In this document: positions 12,319 to 23,629 of the stretch, in pieces
Layout: each line of letters starts with the position of its first letter
Position numbering within the stretch: the first letter of the stretch is position 1
Assembly (NCBI GenBank): GCA_022606135.1
Contig: JABYQN010000003.1
Location: 2,542,001 to 2,606,000, forward strand
Length of the DNA: 64,000 nucleotides
Reading direction: 5' to 3'
From: Fomes fomentarius
Taxonomy: Eukaryota > Basidiomycota > Agaricomycetes > Polyporales > Polyporaceae
Program-made: the position numbers and the translations under genes
Notes under the pieces: model-generated
The model's database searches: none
Told to the model about the DNA's origin: nothing
Seen by the model: the letters and a program-made list of their open reading frames with translations, nothing else

Positions 12319-12690
12319 GATGGAGGGAAGGGAGAAATGTAAGTAGGGAACGGGAAGGGGGGGAGTGGTCAGACAATGAGACGCGTCGTGACGCGCAATT
12401 CACGCGTGGGTCACTCTCACGTTGAGTCACAACGTGACTAAGCGCGTCGCGTGCCAAGTTGTTGTGCGCCTCGCCCAGACTCCTTCACACGCGCACGGAC
12501 TTCAAGCTTCGAGCTAAAAGAGTTGGCACTGGCAGCGCTAGTAGTGGCTAGTCGCTCCCCAAATTATCTGCTGCATAGGTGAGCAGTTGGAGGCTCAAGC
12601 AGTCATATGAATAGCTAGGCATTTGCTGAACCACTCACCCATCGTGTTCTCCACATTTACTAGGCCGCTGGCGTTGTATCACGCTCTGCA
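12319..12690. promoter_or_regulatory. Divergent promoter between the DNMT5-type gene and the PAP2 gene
   Basis: 372-bp intergenic region with the two genes transcribed away from each other. The half nearest DNMT5 holds the MluI-box cluster annotated separately. The half nearest the PAP2 gene shows no clear TATA box. Confidence 0.6.
12381..12452. promoter_or_regulatory. Cluster of MluI cell-cycle box (MCB)-like sites
   Basis: Within 72 bp there are two full ACGCGT sites (12381-12386, 12402-12407) and three ACGCG/CGCGT cores (12391-12395, 12443-12447, 12448-12452), 63-134 bp upstream of the DNMT5 start codon. In yeasts ACGCGT is bound by MBF (Mbp1/Swi6 or Res/Cdc10) and drives G1/S expression of DNA-replication genes. 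Use of these sites here is inferred. Confidence 0.55.
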
Positions 12691-13965
12691 ATGTCGAGAC
12701 AGTTTCTTATTGAGCTTCAGACTAGCCTTATCAGACGGTTTGGAAGCGGCGGCTTTGACTTCTTCGACCGCGGGTACCTTGTTGACTGGTAAGAATATGA
12801 TAGAGTCTGGAAACCGGCAGGGCAGATAACGCTACCTACACTCCGATCTGCAGGGCATTGTCCACTCTCATGTGGCTCGCAGCGTTCTACATCAAACAGC
12901 TCCCTCCATTCGAGCGTGACTTTGATCCGAAGGACCCACTGATTGACCACAAACACAGGCATAACCAGTCTGTTCTTCCTCTGCAACCTGGCCAGTCCTG
13001 CAGACTGACAGATGGAGCTGCAGAATAAGCGGAGACCTGAACTGGGCCCTCGCCTTCATTGTACCCATTGGTGTCACCCTAGTGACTGGCTTGCTCCGCC
13101 GCTCAGCTCTAGAAGTACACCACAGTCTCCTTACGCTCTACTCAGGCAGGTGAGCCTGCACATCCCGTACCATATCGTCCTCGGTTGACACCCTGCTGCT
13201 CAGGGGACTCTGTGCTCTGATAACTGAAGCACTTAAGAATAGAGTCGGTACGCAACGGGATAACCTTCCGACAGTATTCCTATAGGCAGCATCTGACCAA
13301 CGGGAACTATTCATAGGCCGCCTTCGACCGGACTTCCTTGATCGGTGCAAATGGGACAAGACTTTGAAAGCATGTAATAGCAGGTCAGTGTCCAACTGGT
13401 CTGAACAGCGCATCGGCACGATATCGATGAATATCTCAGTAAGATAGAATCGGTGCTCGATGGCCGTCGATCATTCCCTTCGGGACATTCCTCCACCGCC
13501 TTCGCAGGGATGATGTTTCTTTCTCTCTGGATCGCGGGCATGACGAGCGCATGGTGCCTGACGCAGCCTGTCCCTGGAGGCTCTTTTCTGCGCAGCAAAC
13601 TCGCACGCTTGACGCTTTCGCTGCTGCCCCTCGCCTTCGCGACCTGGGTAGCAGTTTCACGTGTAGAGGACTACGTGAGTGCTGTAGCACTTTTACCCGT
13701 TGCAAGCCCAGCTGATTCACATTGCATCTCTGCATAGAGACACCACAAAGAGGACGTAATTGTCGGTAGCCTCATAGGCATAGCATCCGCGACAATCTGC
13801 TACCTTATTTACTGGCCGAACCCCTTCGCCTACCAGCCCTTCACTGCACGCGTCGTGTACGAAGGGTTGGGCAGTAACGGTCGTGGGTCAAGGCCAACAG
13901 ACCCCGAGCGATACGGGTACGAGCTGACAGGCATGGACCACGAGCATGCAGAGCAGAGAGTATAA
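12691..13965 (+). CDS. PAP2-family lipid phosphatase (diacylglycerol pyrophosphate / phosphatidate phosphatase, DPP1/LPP1-like)
   Basis: Integral membrane phosphatase that dephosphorylates phosphatidic acid, diacylglycerol pyrophosphate or related lipid phosphates. All three catalytic motifs are present once introns are removed: K-x6-RP (KNRVGRLRP), PSGH (RRSFPSGHSSTAFAGM) and SR-x5-H-x3-D (SRVEDYRHHKED, formed across the intron at about 13673-13738). Exon 1 (12691-12788, MSRQFLIELQ..) continues at 12854 with WALSTLMWLAAFYIKQLPPFERDF, then ISGDLNWALAFIVPIGVTLV. Several hydrophobic segments fit a six-helix PAP2 fold. The stop is TAA at 13963-13965. Six or more short introns. Transcribed divergently from DNMT5. 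Confidence 0.9.
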
Positions 13966-14158
13966 TTTTGTGTCCGAGCCCCGATGGGACTTGATGATGA
14001 TGATGTATGTGCAGATGGTACTCATGGCACCTATGTTGTTCGACATGTAGTAATACTCAATATGGGCAGCGCAGGACGACGCATAAGCAGAGGCATAAAC
14101 AGAAGCACGTGACATATGCATGTTGGACAAAGGAGAATGTCAGCACGAGAGTACATCT

Positions 14159-17100
14159 TCATACCGTCCCCCGGACGAACACCCACTTGTCCCCGATTTT
14201 TTGCATCTTCCCTCCTAGACCCCCTCCCGATTCCTGATCCGCAGGGGGCGCTCCATCGGATGAAGGTACTTGCCATTGGGATTGCGGAGGCTGCTCGTTG
14301 GACGACTGGTCTTGCCATGATTCGGAGTAGTCGTAGTCTCCATCGCCCCCAGTGAGAGTGACAGCATCAGTGTCCTGGGAGTCGTGATATCCTCTTCCGT
14401 GTGCACTATACGCGCCGTCCGGAGCGTCAAAGTTTCCGCCTCCGTATCCCGGACCACCACGTCCATATCTGTCGCCAGATCCGTCGCGGCCATCGTAATC
14501 TCCGCGTCCTCGTCGCAATCCACTCCCGTAATCTCCGCGAATACCGTGGTTGTATCCGCCACGCCCATAGTCGCCTCGTCCACTGAACTCGCCTCGCCTC
14601 CCTCTCCCGTATCCCCTACCCTGGCCGCGATACGCACCTCCTTCCCCATCTCCGCCCCCGCGTCCTCGCCAGCCGCCACGCTGCCCATACCCGCGATTCG
14701 AGCTCCATTGCCCCCGTTCCTGCCTGTCATCACCATACTGCTGTCCCCATTGTTGTTGTGATGGCCCAGGAACGCCGTCGTCCTGAGTGGAATTGGGCCC
14801 GGCATTGGAGCTAGAGACAGACAACGGGAGGGACATAGGCATGTCTGCGAAGACGAACTGCATGAGCTCCTCCTGTGTCGGCATGCTCCCATGCGTGACC
14901 AGCCACGCCTTCCCGAGTGCATCCCATGACGCAGCTTGCGCAGGGTCGAAGGACGTGCGGTCGAATGTGTCAAGCCCTCCTTCTTGAGTGTGCTTCTCGG
15001 TTCCGGGGACGGCGGTAGATGTCGATGGGGAAAGTGATGCAGGCGCGGACGATGAGGTGGATGTGGACGGGTCTGACAGATACCCGTACGGAAGTGATTG
15101 CGATGGCTGGTCTGGGTACGACTGGGAATGGGGATAATTGTGAGATGGGCCGCTGTTCGTTGGTTCCGGCGCGACCGAGCCACGGTCGGACGCAGTCACC
15201 GATGCACTTGAGCGCGACGGCAGAGGAGAGTCGCCTCGGATTCCAGGCATCTGCGCTGAGGTTGAGGCAGAAGAGACAGGCGCGACATCCGAGCCTGCAG
15301 CGCTCGGAGACCGTTCCCGCAGCTCGCGGCCAAATTCGTCGAAGCCCGCCGCGATATTCGCATCAGCGCCACGGCCATACGAGTGTCTCTGTGCGTACGG
15401 CGAGCTGCGCGGAGGACTATGTGGGCGAGCATCACGTCCGTTCGCCCCGTACCCGATGCCAGCACGGGAAGGGCCGGGGCTGCGTGAACGGCTTCTTCGC
15501 CTTCCAGAGCCACCACGAGGTTCGTATGGACCACTGTGATTCTGGTCGTGTGCGAGATTTCTCTCTCTGTAGCCATTGGAGTCGCGGCTGCGCTCCTCCC
15601 ACCTGCCCCTGCCACGTCCACCGCCACGGTCACGGTAGCCACGTCTATGACTGAAGCCTGTACCACCACGTCGGGGATCGCGGTCGCTGTGCTCGTGCGC
15701 GTAGCTCGCGTTCTGGTTTTGGCTCTGGTCATAGTAGTCATCACGGAGATAGCCGCGGTCTCCTGCAGGTGGGCCACTCCCATGATACGGTGGGTCACCC
15801 TGCTGCATCGAACGTTCTGACTCTCTATGAAGTGCGTGCGCACTGGCATTGGCTGGACCATAATGATCATCTCGATACGCCATGGGCTGCGGCTGCGGGG
15901 GCCCACCCAGAGAGGATCCTACTACAGGGATGGCATGCGGAGTAGTCAATGGTGGCACTACGGATGCGGGTACAGGTACACCAGGCTGCGAAGGCATCGT
16001 ATTCCCCCGCGCGGTCTGTGCCAGATGCTGCAGCAGCGCGAGTTGATTGGCATCCAGCGCAGGCGTTGTAACAGGCTGAATAGCCGTAGTATTTGGTGCT
16101 ATTTGGCTGATAAAGGCTGAATACTGCAAGTCCGGATCTACGAGAAAGGATAGGCTCACCCTGTCACTGCGCCATTGATTCCTGCAGCACTTGCAGCCTT
16201 GCTCAGAAGGGCGAACAGCGTCGACTGTATATCTACATTGCCCAATGGAGGCGGGGCTACCGCTGGCTGAGCGGGCGGGACAGCGGGGGCGCTGGTCGGG
16301 TTAGGCGGCGGGTTCACTGATTGGTCTGCACTGTTGGGTTCTGACACGGACAAAACCATATTTCAGTTCGTATCTCACGATTTCAGAGTCCGATGGATGG
16401 CAAACAAATGGATTGCATAGGAAGATGTACTTAGCGAACCAATAAGACAAAGCATAAGCACCTTTCTCTTCCTCTGCCTGCTGCAGTAACGCGGACAGAG
16501 GGGACAATACAGCGGAAGGGAACGTATTCGACTTCGTCCAGATGTCCAGGATCTTCTTCGCTTTTTCCTGCATTTCGGCGCAAAGTTTTTCGTCAGGATA
16601 CTACTTCTCAGTCGCCACGAGTCTAGGGAAGACTACAGATCCCATCATGTGACTGTCTCGTCATTGCGACGCGACGCGTCGTGTCCGTGTTAGTCCAATA
16701 AGATACCTAGACGTCAGGGACGATAGCTACCAGGACAACTCCTGGATCTCGTAAAGACATATATCGACAGGCATATTCTGGCTGCGAGACGATACGATCG
16801 CTCACTTGCAGGACAGAGACATATGGTACGTCAGTGTCAGATGTGTACTAACCTTCAACTCGGGACTCCCAGACGAGGCAAGGTCCTGGAATAATCCGTC
16901 GAGGATACCCTCGATCTTGAGCAAAAACGTCGCGCAGTTCCCCTTCTCAGAGTTCACATCTGCGACGAGTCTGTATTTGTTGACCTGGCTGCGGGCGGCG
17001 CGTGCGAGGGCGTCGAACGCATACAGGCTCCATATCTTCGCGTTCGATGAGAGCCCTTTGTGTGTCCGGTATAAGATGGAAACCATCTGGGTATCATTCT

Positions 17101-17519
17101 GCATAGGACGCATGGCGCACGGATCAGCACACACCACTCCCGCCATACAGGGCATTTTCTTTGCCACGCGATACGTGCACTGCTCAAGAAATCCCCTCTG
17201 TGAGAGCCATGGGATATTTGGGGGCGGTCTTGCCTATCCCGCCTCATCTGTCCTCGCCTTTGTTTTTAACAGAAAGTTAAGGCCCCCCGAAAGATCCCAT
17301 GCCTTTCACCGTCCGCATATCCTAGCCATGCACGTAGTGTGTACCGGTGTAGCAACGCACCTCGATGTGTTTCAACGCTAGCCCCGTCAATGCGATCATC
17401 TTCGACTGCGACAATCGTTTTGCCTTCACAACATCGTGGAGAGCGGATTCGAATGCCTACAAGGAATGAGACACTCATCGCGAAACAAACATTGCTTTCC
17501 TCACCTTAATGTCAGTCAT
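14159..17519 (-). CDS. CID (RNA polymerase II CTD-interacting) domain protein with RGG-rich C-terminus
   Basis: The start at 17519 gives MTDIK, then a 47-nt intron, then AFESALHDVVKAKRLSQSKM and IALTGLALKHIE. Next comes the CID/RPR core: VSILYRTHKG, KIWSLYAFDALARAAR and FLLKIEGILDGLFQDL, then KILDIWTKSNTFPSAVL. The rest (last exon 14159 to about 16159) is Pro/Gln/Ser-rich, followed by long RGG/RG and Tyr/Gly repeats, ending QKIGDKWVFVRGTV. CID proteins such as Nrd1, Seb1 and SCAFs bind the phosphorylated Pol II tail and act in termination or 3'-end processing; RGG repeats bind RNA. I see no RRM, unlike Nrd1/Seb1, so equivalence to those is not claimed. A block resembling WLVTHGSMPTQEELMQFVF sits between the linker and the RGG part. 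Confidence 0.83.
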
Positions 17520-17811
17520 TGCGAGTCATAGAAACGGTAGCCTATGAAGAGGGGAGAGGTGAGGGGAAATGACAAGGTCGTGGCCAACGTCGACGAGGAT
17601 GGTCCGTGCGCCACGCGCGTGACACAATAGACGCTGGCACATAGTTCCCTTCGAGTTATAATTATTCTGCGAAGTCTACCAGTCGAAATCGTGGCAAAGA
17701 TGCATGTATCAAGTCTGAGATAAATACATGCGATATACGAGAGCAGCGAACGCGGTGACGTAGCGCCAGATCGACCGGGGGAATGGAAAAGGAAGATAGA
17801 CTGATAGACTA

Positions 17812-20800
17812 CTATGATCCGTGAACGGGATGCCCCTGCAGCAGCTTGTTGATCGTGTTCGTTCGTAATGGCGTGTCCGCGAAGAGGGCCTTGACGAGCT
17901 TGACAAGTTCCTCGATCTCAAAGTCCACCAGTGCCCCCTCCTCGAACAGATATGAGATATCTGCAATAGACGCCTCCTACAAAGGAGCACAAATCGAAGT
18001 CAGCGAGAGAAGGACGTCAAGACCATCATCGAGAGACATACCAGTAGCTCTGAGAGATACGAGAACTTGAGCCACGAGGGAACGTACGAAACGACGAAGG
18101 AAGGCTGTTCCGGATCCTCAACGAACAGATACTCCAGGGCGTTCAGGATGTGGCACAATTCACACAGTCGGTGCGACTCGACTTCGGTGATATCTTCTAG
18201 CGCGAGGACGTCTCCGAGGATACGAGACAGAGCAGTCTCCACTATCGATCCGAGAGCGTCGTAGTAACGACTCTTGGTCAAGACAGCCTAAATACCCAGT
18301 GTCAGTACGACGCTTATCGCACAGATGCCGACCACACTTACCTTCCACTGCGGCGCGACTCTCCGAACGCGCTGCAGGACATCGTTCACAGCACTCTCGC
18401 ACTCGTCATACCGCTCCTGCTGAGTAGTATCGATGAAGCCCCGAGCATTATAAAGTAACTCTTCAATCAACCTCTCCTCCCTCGCCTGGTAATGGCAATA
18501 GTCAAAGTCAGCAATTCGCTCCATCTCATCTCGAAGCAGCACACGTACAATAGCATCTTCGAACCAACTATCGGCAAGCACCCTCAGCCTCTCGAGCCCA
18601 TCCTCAAGCTTATCCCTCGCTCCCACCTTCGGCTCACTCAGCCCTGCCAAGATCCGCCTAAGCTCGTTCTCGACATACAGGCAGTCGTTCGAGAACCTCA
18701 TCGCCTCCTTCGGCGACTGCTTCAACAATGCCGCATTTGTCACGGGCACGAGCGCGCGGAATAGCTCGAGCGCCATCGGCGCCGCCTGGATGATGACGTT
18801 CCCTGGTGAACCACCGAGGATGCCCGAGGAGACGAGCTCCGCGCCTTCACGTAGGACGTCTTCAACTAGCTGCAGGAGGTCCTTCGTACGGCCGGAGACC
18901 AGGTACGTCTCAGTCACCTGCACAGGCTTCAAAGGCACCAGAACGGGAATGGGTCTTTGGGCGGCGACAGCGAGAGGTGGCGGAGGGAATGACACGGCGG
19001 GACTGTGTGGTGGCGGGAACGCAGGTGAATTAGGTACGCTCTTCCCACCCAGCTTCTTCTCGAGGCCTTTCGCAGGTTTCGGCGCAGGACTTGGAGGGAC
19101 TGGGTCAGGTACAGCCGGCTTCTCGTCCCAAGCGTCGTCCCAGGGACTCTCATCCTCTGGCTCTGGTGGCGCTGCGTCGTCCAAAGCCCACGGATCGTCT
19201 TCTTGCTCTTCTACCTCCTCTGGAGGTTCGGCGACCTTTGTTAGCTCGGGATCGGGTTGGGTTTCTGGTTGCACTTCAGGCTCCTCGGGCTCAGGCTCGA
19301 TGTCGTCGTCGAACGACCACCCGTCAGCCGAGGACTCTCCACTCTGGTTCTTAGTCTCGTCCTCAAAGCCCCATGCTGTGTCATCTTCCGGCGGTACTAA
19401 TATCTCTTGAGCATGGGTGCCACCGTTGGTGACGTGCTGTTCTTCCGCCTGCACAGGGATGGGCTTCTCCTCGATGACCAAAGGCATCTCTACTCGGAAC
19501 GCGTTGCTGTCATCGTGCGCGCTCACGACGATGACGCGAGCTCTGTCGAGGATGTCGGCGCGCCGCTTGCGTTCGTAGTGCAAGCCGACGCCATCTACCC
19601 ATGACTGTATGCTCCGGTCCGAACCGTTGTCGCCTAGCATTTTGACCACAATCGCGTCCTCGATCTCCACGGCGCGATTCGCTATCTTCAGAAAATCTGG
19701 GAGCTTCGACAAGGACGAGGGCAGGTTGGGAAGTAGCAAGTAATTTAGGAGCGCCGTCCGGATGTGCGTGCATAGTGAGAGAGGAAACGATTTGCGTTCT
19801 GGCGGAGGTAGATGGGGGAATAAGTGTGCATCCAAGAAGGTGATGACGGCCGTCAGATGCGAAAGGCGAAGCACGAGGTCTTCGGTGCCCGGCGGTGCAC
19901 GCTGTAGAGACAAAGTATGCGCCAATGTACCCGTTAAATCGCTAGTTCGAGCTTGGTAAATCTGCACTGGTTGCTTCAAGACGTAGTCTATACAGTGTGT
20001 TATGATATCCCGGCGTAGAGTTGAGAGATGCATTGAGAGAGCGGCGGGAGACATCGATGCGAGGAGGGCAGAGAGGCATATCACACTCTCGATGTTATCG
20101 CTGGCGACTGGGCTCCGCACCCACATGCCGTTTACCAGTCTCCGGGGTAGCACGGCCTGGACTGAAGGCTTGACGGAGACCTCGGATGCCGAAACGACGA
20201 TGCTTCGTGAGTACGCGTCCAGGAGTTGCTCCTCTGTGCGATTTCGTAAAGTGATGCATTTCCGCTGCCATCGTAGTCAGGACTGGGACGTGGTACACCA
20301 CTCGATCGCGACGGGACGCACCTTCATATCTGCCAAGATCTCACTCTTCGACAAAGGCTCCGGAGCGCTAGCGACGATACCCTCCAGTGACGCGCTTGCC
20401 TTCGTCGCGTCCGCAAGCTCGGCCTTCTCCACCAGACGGGTGAGATTCCGTAGTCCGTCCCTGCAATGAAGTAGGTGTGCTAATGCACCATGTTGTGCGC
20501 GCGCGTCCGCAGTTTCCTGAGCAAGTGCAGCATGGCTTGTCAAGGTGGACACCAAGTTTAGGATGAGACCTGACTTCAGTGCGTTCAGCTTCCGTGAGCG
20601 TGGAACATGCTGGTCCGCTCACCTGCGGATTGTTAATGTTCTCACTCAGAGAGTCAACATTCTGCGCGAGAGAGCGAAGGCGCTCCTGTACTGAGACAGA
20701 AGCGGTGAACTGACGCTCGAAGTCGGGGAGGTCACTGGAGATGCGGTCGTGTATACGAGTCTTGGGATTGCCCAATGAGTTAGGTGTATGCGCGGGGAGA

Positions 20801-20978
20801 AAACGTCCAAGAGCACCTTGGTGAACCGGATAGTTTCATCGAGCTCCGCAATCCATGAAGACGCAGCCTTCGCGTCCAACTCCTTAGAGGTGGTCTCGGC
20901 TACCTTTGTGAGTACTTGAGTAGAAACGTCGCGAGCATCCTTCTTGCGAGGCAGGTGAGAGGGAATGGGGAAAGCCAT
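17812..20978 (-). CDS. ZW10 / Dsl1-complex family protein (kinetochore / ER tethering)
   Basis: ATG at 20978 (MAFPIPSHLPRKKDARD). The N-terminal coiled part follows (SKELDAKAASSWIAELDETI, SVQERLRSLAQNVDSLSENI). A long exon of about 1.8 kb starts near 20150 and includes an acidic Pro-rich linker (about 19050-19450), then the conserved C-terminal half (DLLQLVEDVLREGAELV, FSNDCLYVENEL, SWFEDAIVRVLL). Final exons: KSRYYDALGSIVETALSRIL, LCHILNALEYLFVED, and a last one ending LLQGHPVHGS with TAG at 17812-17814. ZW10 acts in the RZZ spindle-checkpoint complex in animals; in fungi the relative Dsl1 tethers Golgi-derived vesicles to the ER, so retrograde transport is the likelier role. The start is divergent from CRIPT, 282 bp away. 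Confidence 0.85.
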
Positions 20979-21260
20979 ATCACACAATCTGGTTCGTGTG
21001 CATTCAAATGACCTTGTGAGGCTAGTAGATCTTGTTCCAGAGCCGGGGCGCAGACAGAGGGGAAGGCGAGGTAGAAAAAATGAGAACGAGAACGAGGTGG
21101 TCGAGAACAAGAAAGAGGACGAGGCGAATGCTGCTGCAAGCTGCCACTGCACTGCGCGTCATCGAAACAGGCGCCCGCTTGGATAATTACGTAACCGCGC
21201 TGCTGGAGTAAACAGCAACATCGGCATCGGCGCTTCCGCATCTCTCCCCCTTCCATCACT

Positions 21261-21739
21261 ATGGTCTGCAAGAAATGCGAGAGTGTGAGTTTGCTGCTCT
21301 TTCATTTACTACGTCATTACTCGGAAAACTGAAAGATGATGCAGAAAACATCTAAACTTGCTGCTCCCGACCCTTTCAAGTCGTCGTCAGAAGCCATCAA
21401 GGAAGGCTCACGCAAAGTAGGGGAGAATAAGCTTCTTAGTAGGCCAGGGAGTTCGAAGAACAGGTTTCAGGTGCGTCTATAGCAGCTTCGTGTATTCTTC
21501 TCAATTGCTTACGAGGATCATTTGTAGCCATATCAGGGTAAATGTAAGGACTGCAAATCCTCGGTAACGCAGAACAAGGCCAAGTACTGCCATGGTACGT
21601 CCTAACACCTCGCATCCTTTCATTGGCTCCTGATCATGGTCATCATATGCTCTCAGGATGTGCATATAAGCGCGGTGTATGCGCAATATGTGGCAAGAAG
21701 GTGCTAGACACGACTGGATACGTGATGTCATCCAAGTAG
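21261..21739 (+). CDS. CRIPT: CRIPT homologue (cysteine-rich PDZ-binding protein)
   Basis: Four exons: 21261-21284 (MVCKKCES), 21336-21470 (including KVGENKLLSRPGSSKNRFQ), 21528-21594 (PYQGKCKDCKSSVTQNKAKY) and 21657-21739 (CAYKRGVCAICGKKVL, ending GYVMSSK). The CxxC pairs VCKKC, CKDC, CxxC across HGC and CAIC match the CRIPT zinc-binding scaffold, as does the conserved GENKLLS block. The predicted length of about 100 residues equals the family norm. Human CRIPT was first described as binding PSD-95 PDZ domains and has also been seen in the minor spliceosome; its fungal role is unclear. The exon joins keep frame and give the full family alignment, so I regard this as intact. Confidence 0.93.
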
Positions 21740-23629
21740 TCGCGGCTCGGTGGGTTCCCTTGTTTGTGGCATGGACTCATTAGAGGTGTATTATGACACT
21801 GACACAACTGTACGTTAAGTATTCTAATATATCATCCGCATGGCCTTCGGGCAGACCTGTCATATTCTCTCATCCCCTTCAAAGTACGTTTTCGTGGCGA
21901 TCATGAGCTTTCAGGGACCCTCTTGACCCATCCTCATCCCTATTCCCGGTATGTGATCACCAGCGATTCCCTCGTCCTCGTCATATGGCAATATCCATGC
22001 TTCACGCGGGCTCACAGAGTCACCCTCACCAGTGCAACACTCGTAGCGAAGTGATGCAATCTATATTTCGGCCTCGTCCCTCGAACTGTTCTCTGGCACC
22101 TGTGAAACATGTGACCCTTCTGTCGGGACATGGTCCATGACTACCACAAGTACCGGTCTCAAGCCTCCACTGCCATTCATTCTGCTAAGCTCACTCTCGC
22201 CCTCCTTCGATACTGCAGTGTTGAGCATACTCATCACGATATCAACTTCGTAAGGATCCATAATACCTCCTGCGTAACCAACGCTACCAGAATGCTAGTG
22301 AGCTGCCCAAAGAATTTGAGCGTCGTATCATATGCGGCAGCTTCGGTGTGCTGTGTCATGTCCGACCTCTGGAACTGAGGTGCGAGCTGGTCGCAAGGTT
22401 ACCATCCCGCCCCTTGCATCCTTCTGCTAGAAGCTAGGACCCTGTTGCAAGGAGACAACCGCAGGCAACTCGTGACGCTACTGGTTGTGTTGCATTCCAG
22501 CGAGCTAGCTACACCAGTCTGACAAGAGAGAGAGAGTTTGATCGCTCTGAGGCGATGTATCATGCCGATATTTCTTCGCCACCGTTGAAATTTAGCCCAA
22601 TGATCCAGGAGGATATGTAAGGCATGCGCTCGCTTCGCGACCGCCTTCAACCGCCGGTACCAACACATACGCATAGCCACCGAGCGCATGATACTCTCAC
22701 AGTAGAGAAGTCGGGTAGATCACGAAGTCCAAGGTGAGTTCCTGGGCGCTGTTACAGACCACATGGAATGATGTTAATCGCGCTGTTCTCTTCAATTCAA
22801 CACATTAGGGGGACGCTGAGCTATTAGTATTTTCTTCCTAATGCCGGTTCATATTCTCACCATGCATCATCGGAAGGAAATTATCTAAGGCTCTCTACAT
22901 AGGTTCTGACTGGAAGTGAGAAAGCCATCGTCCTCGAGTTCTCTGATCTCGGCGTTGATCCTGTTGGCGAATTTGGTGTGGAAGGCTGCTATCGCATTCA
23001 ACTGAGTTAAGTTACGACGGACAAACGCAACTGCAACATGTGGCTCTAATGCACGCCCAAAAAAACGACAGCCCATGCGTTTCTTCACAGTTGGATCGAG
23101 TATGAGTCAGTAGACCCTCTGCCCCAAGACATCAATGATACGATCCACAGTGCAGCCGGTGGATGGCAATCATGAGCAATGATCAACTTAAACGCGTGGA
23201 GCGTAGAAGCGGTTCTGCCTTTTCTTTATCACAACTTGCACAAGACAGTAGCCCTGATTATTCCCCGACCCGTCGTTCCAGCACAGCCTCCGGCCGTGGC
23301 GCTCATCAGAGCGGTCACCGAAGCCATGTCAGTGTATTAAGGCGGTGGGGACTCCCTGGTAGCTCAAAGACAGCCCGAGCAATCTTTGCCAATTACGGTC
23401 ACTTGTAATACATTAGATGTCCGCACGGCTTCATGAGGGTTTACGCATTCCGGACCAGTGGTGCACATGGCCATAGAACCCGCCATGAACTATAACAATT
23501 GTTGCCTGTCCTTGCGTACATAGGGTTCGTCAAAGTTCCCCTTATATAGTGTGCAGGCAGAGCTCGGAATGGTTCACTGTTCTGGTCCACACTATCCCAC
23601 TATCCCGGAGTACTCAAGCTCGCTGCGTC
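21740..23629. other. Gene-poor region
   Basis: About 1.9 kb with no gene I can support. Scattered short frames (22061-22261 and 22885-23088 on the minus strand, 23163-23408 on the plus strand) show no family resemblance, and I could not join them with credible splice sites. They might be remnants of decayed genes. Confidence 0.4.

Noticed and set aside
22885..23088. Minus-strand frame beginning MKKRMGCRFFGRALEPH
   Set aside because: Looks protein-like, but I recognise no family and cannot join neighbouring exons; possibly a relic.
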